NCBI GenBank assembly: GCA_021786915.1
Contig: JAJYMP010000788.1
Location: 1 to 6,374 of the forward strand
DNA length: 6,374 nt
Direction of reading: 5' to 3'
Source of the DNA: Chloroflexota bacterium
GTDB lineage: Bacteria; Chloroflexota; Limnocylindria; Limnocylindrales; CSP1-4
Shown: in pieces, positions 6,215 through 6,374 of the stretch
How positions within the stretch are numbered: position 1 is the stretch's first letter
How the letters are laid out: each line of letters begins with the position of its first letter
Notes under the pieces: generated by a model
Seen by the model: only the letters and a program-made list of their open reading frames with translations
Databases searched by the model: none
Told to the model about the DNA's origin: nothing
Translations under genes and position numbers: made by a program

Positions 6215-6374
6215 ATGCGTGGCCATTCGGCAGTCTCCACACGAGTCGACGATGTGCCGAGCCGAAGCCGGGGACACCTTGCCTGCCACGAGTTGACGAA
6301 GCGCTACGGCAATCGGGTCGTGGTACACCGGGCCTCGTTAGAGTTCGCAAGAGGACGGGTGCATGCGCTTGTAG
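6215..6374 (+). CDS. ABC transporter ATP-binding protein, N-terminal fragment (cut by the window end)
   Basis: The frame is open from 6170 to the window end, and 53 residues follow the ATG at 6215. The segment LTKRYGNRVVVHRASLEFA (27-45), then GRVHALV (47-53), is the standard first strand of an ABC nucleotide-binding domain, with Tyr31 in the place of the adenine-stacking A-loop aromatic. The Walker A motif should begin immediately past the edge. The V-H-A-L-V wording is typical of ATPases of sugar (RbsA/MglA-like) and nucleoside importers, so a role in energising substrate uptake is likely, but subfamily cannot be settled from this fragment. Its start is uncertain: in-frame GTG 6176, TTG 6182, TTG 6197 and GTG 6254 also exist, and no strong ribosome site is seen. 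It lies 175 bases after the racemase gene behind its own promoter-like region, suggesting separate control. Confidence 0.75.
   Translation, partial: MRGHSAVSTRVDDVPSRSRGHLACHELTKRYGNRVVVHRASLEFARGRVHALV

Noticed and set aside
4966..6240. 424-residue open frame on the minus strand
   Set aside because: It is antisense to the racemase gene, which has its catalytic residues intact. The antisense protein is Arg/Pro/His-rich without family features.

Overview
The window is high-GC, densely coding bacterial DNA. Four complete genes and the first part of a fifth all lie on the + strand. The GC bias, the frequent GTG starts, and a promoter that seems to place the transcription start on a start codon together suggest an actinobacterium, or a similar high-GC soil or environmental bacterium. 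This is inference; nothing in the window fixes the taxonomy.

Layout. 20-1246: a class III (CaiB/BaiF) CoA-transferase with the catalytic Asp. 1247-1460: a gap ending in a compact promoter/operator-like element directly before the next start. 1461-3041: a full-length two-domain 3-hydroxyacyl-CoA dehydrogenase of the PaaH/PaaC type. 3042-3191: a short gap with a small GC hairpin. 3192-4751: an FAD-dependent dehydrogenase of the tricarballylate dehydrogenase (TcuA)/fumarate-reductase flavoprotein superfamily. 4752-4890: a gap with a ribosome binding site. 4891-6039: an alpha-methylacyl-CoA racemase-type member of the CaiB/BaiF family with His/Asp/Glu catalytic residues intact. 6040-6214: a regulatory-looking, partly AT-rich gap with two palindromes built on TGAC/GTCA half-sites. 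6215 to the window end: the N-terminus of an ABC transporter ATPase, probably of the sugar/nucleoside-importer type.

Together the genes read as part of a carboxylic-acid (acyl-CoA) catabolic cluster. A CoA-transferase would activate an acid, a flavoprotein would desaturate or oxidise it, a racemase would set the 2-methyl stereochemistry, and a hydroxyacyl-CoA dehydrogenase would perform the third step of beta-oxidation. An importer begins at the right edge. The substrate cannot be read from the sequence. A branched or 2-methyl acid is the best guess because of the racemase. No enoyl-CoA hydratase, acyl-CoA dehydrogenase, thiolase, regulator, mobile element, RNA gene or CRISPR array is visible. 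I see no clearly novel system; the most interesting items are the two promoter/operator regions and the unusual gene combination.
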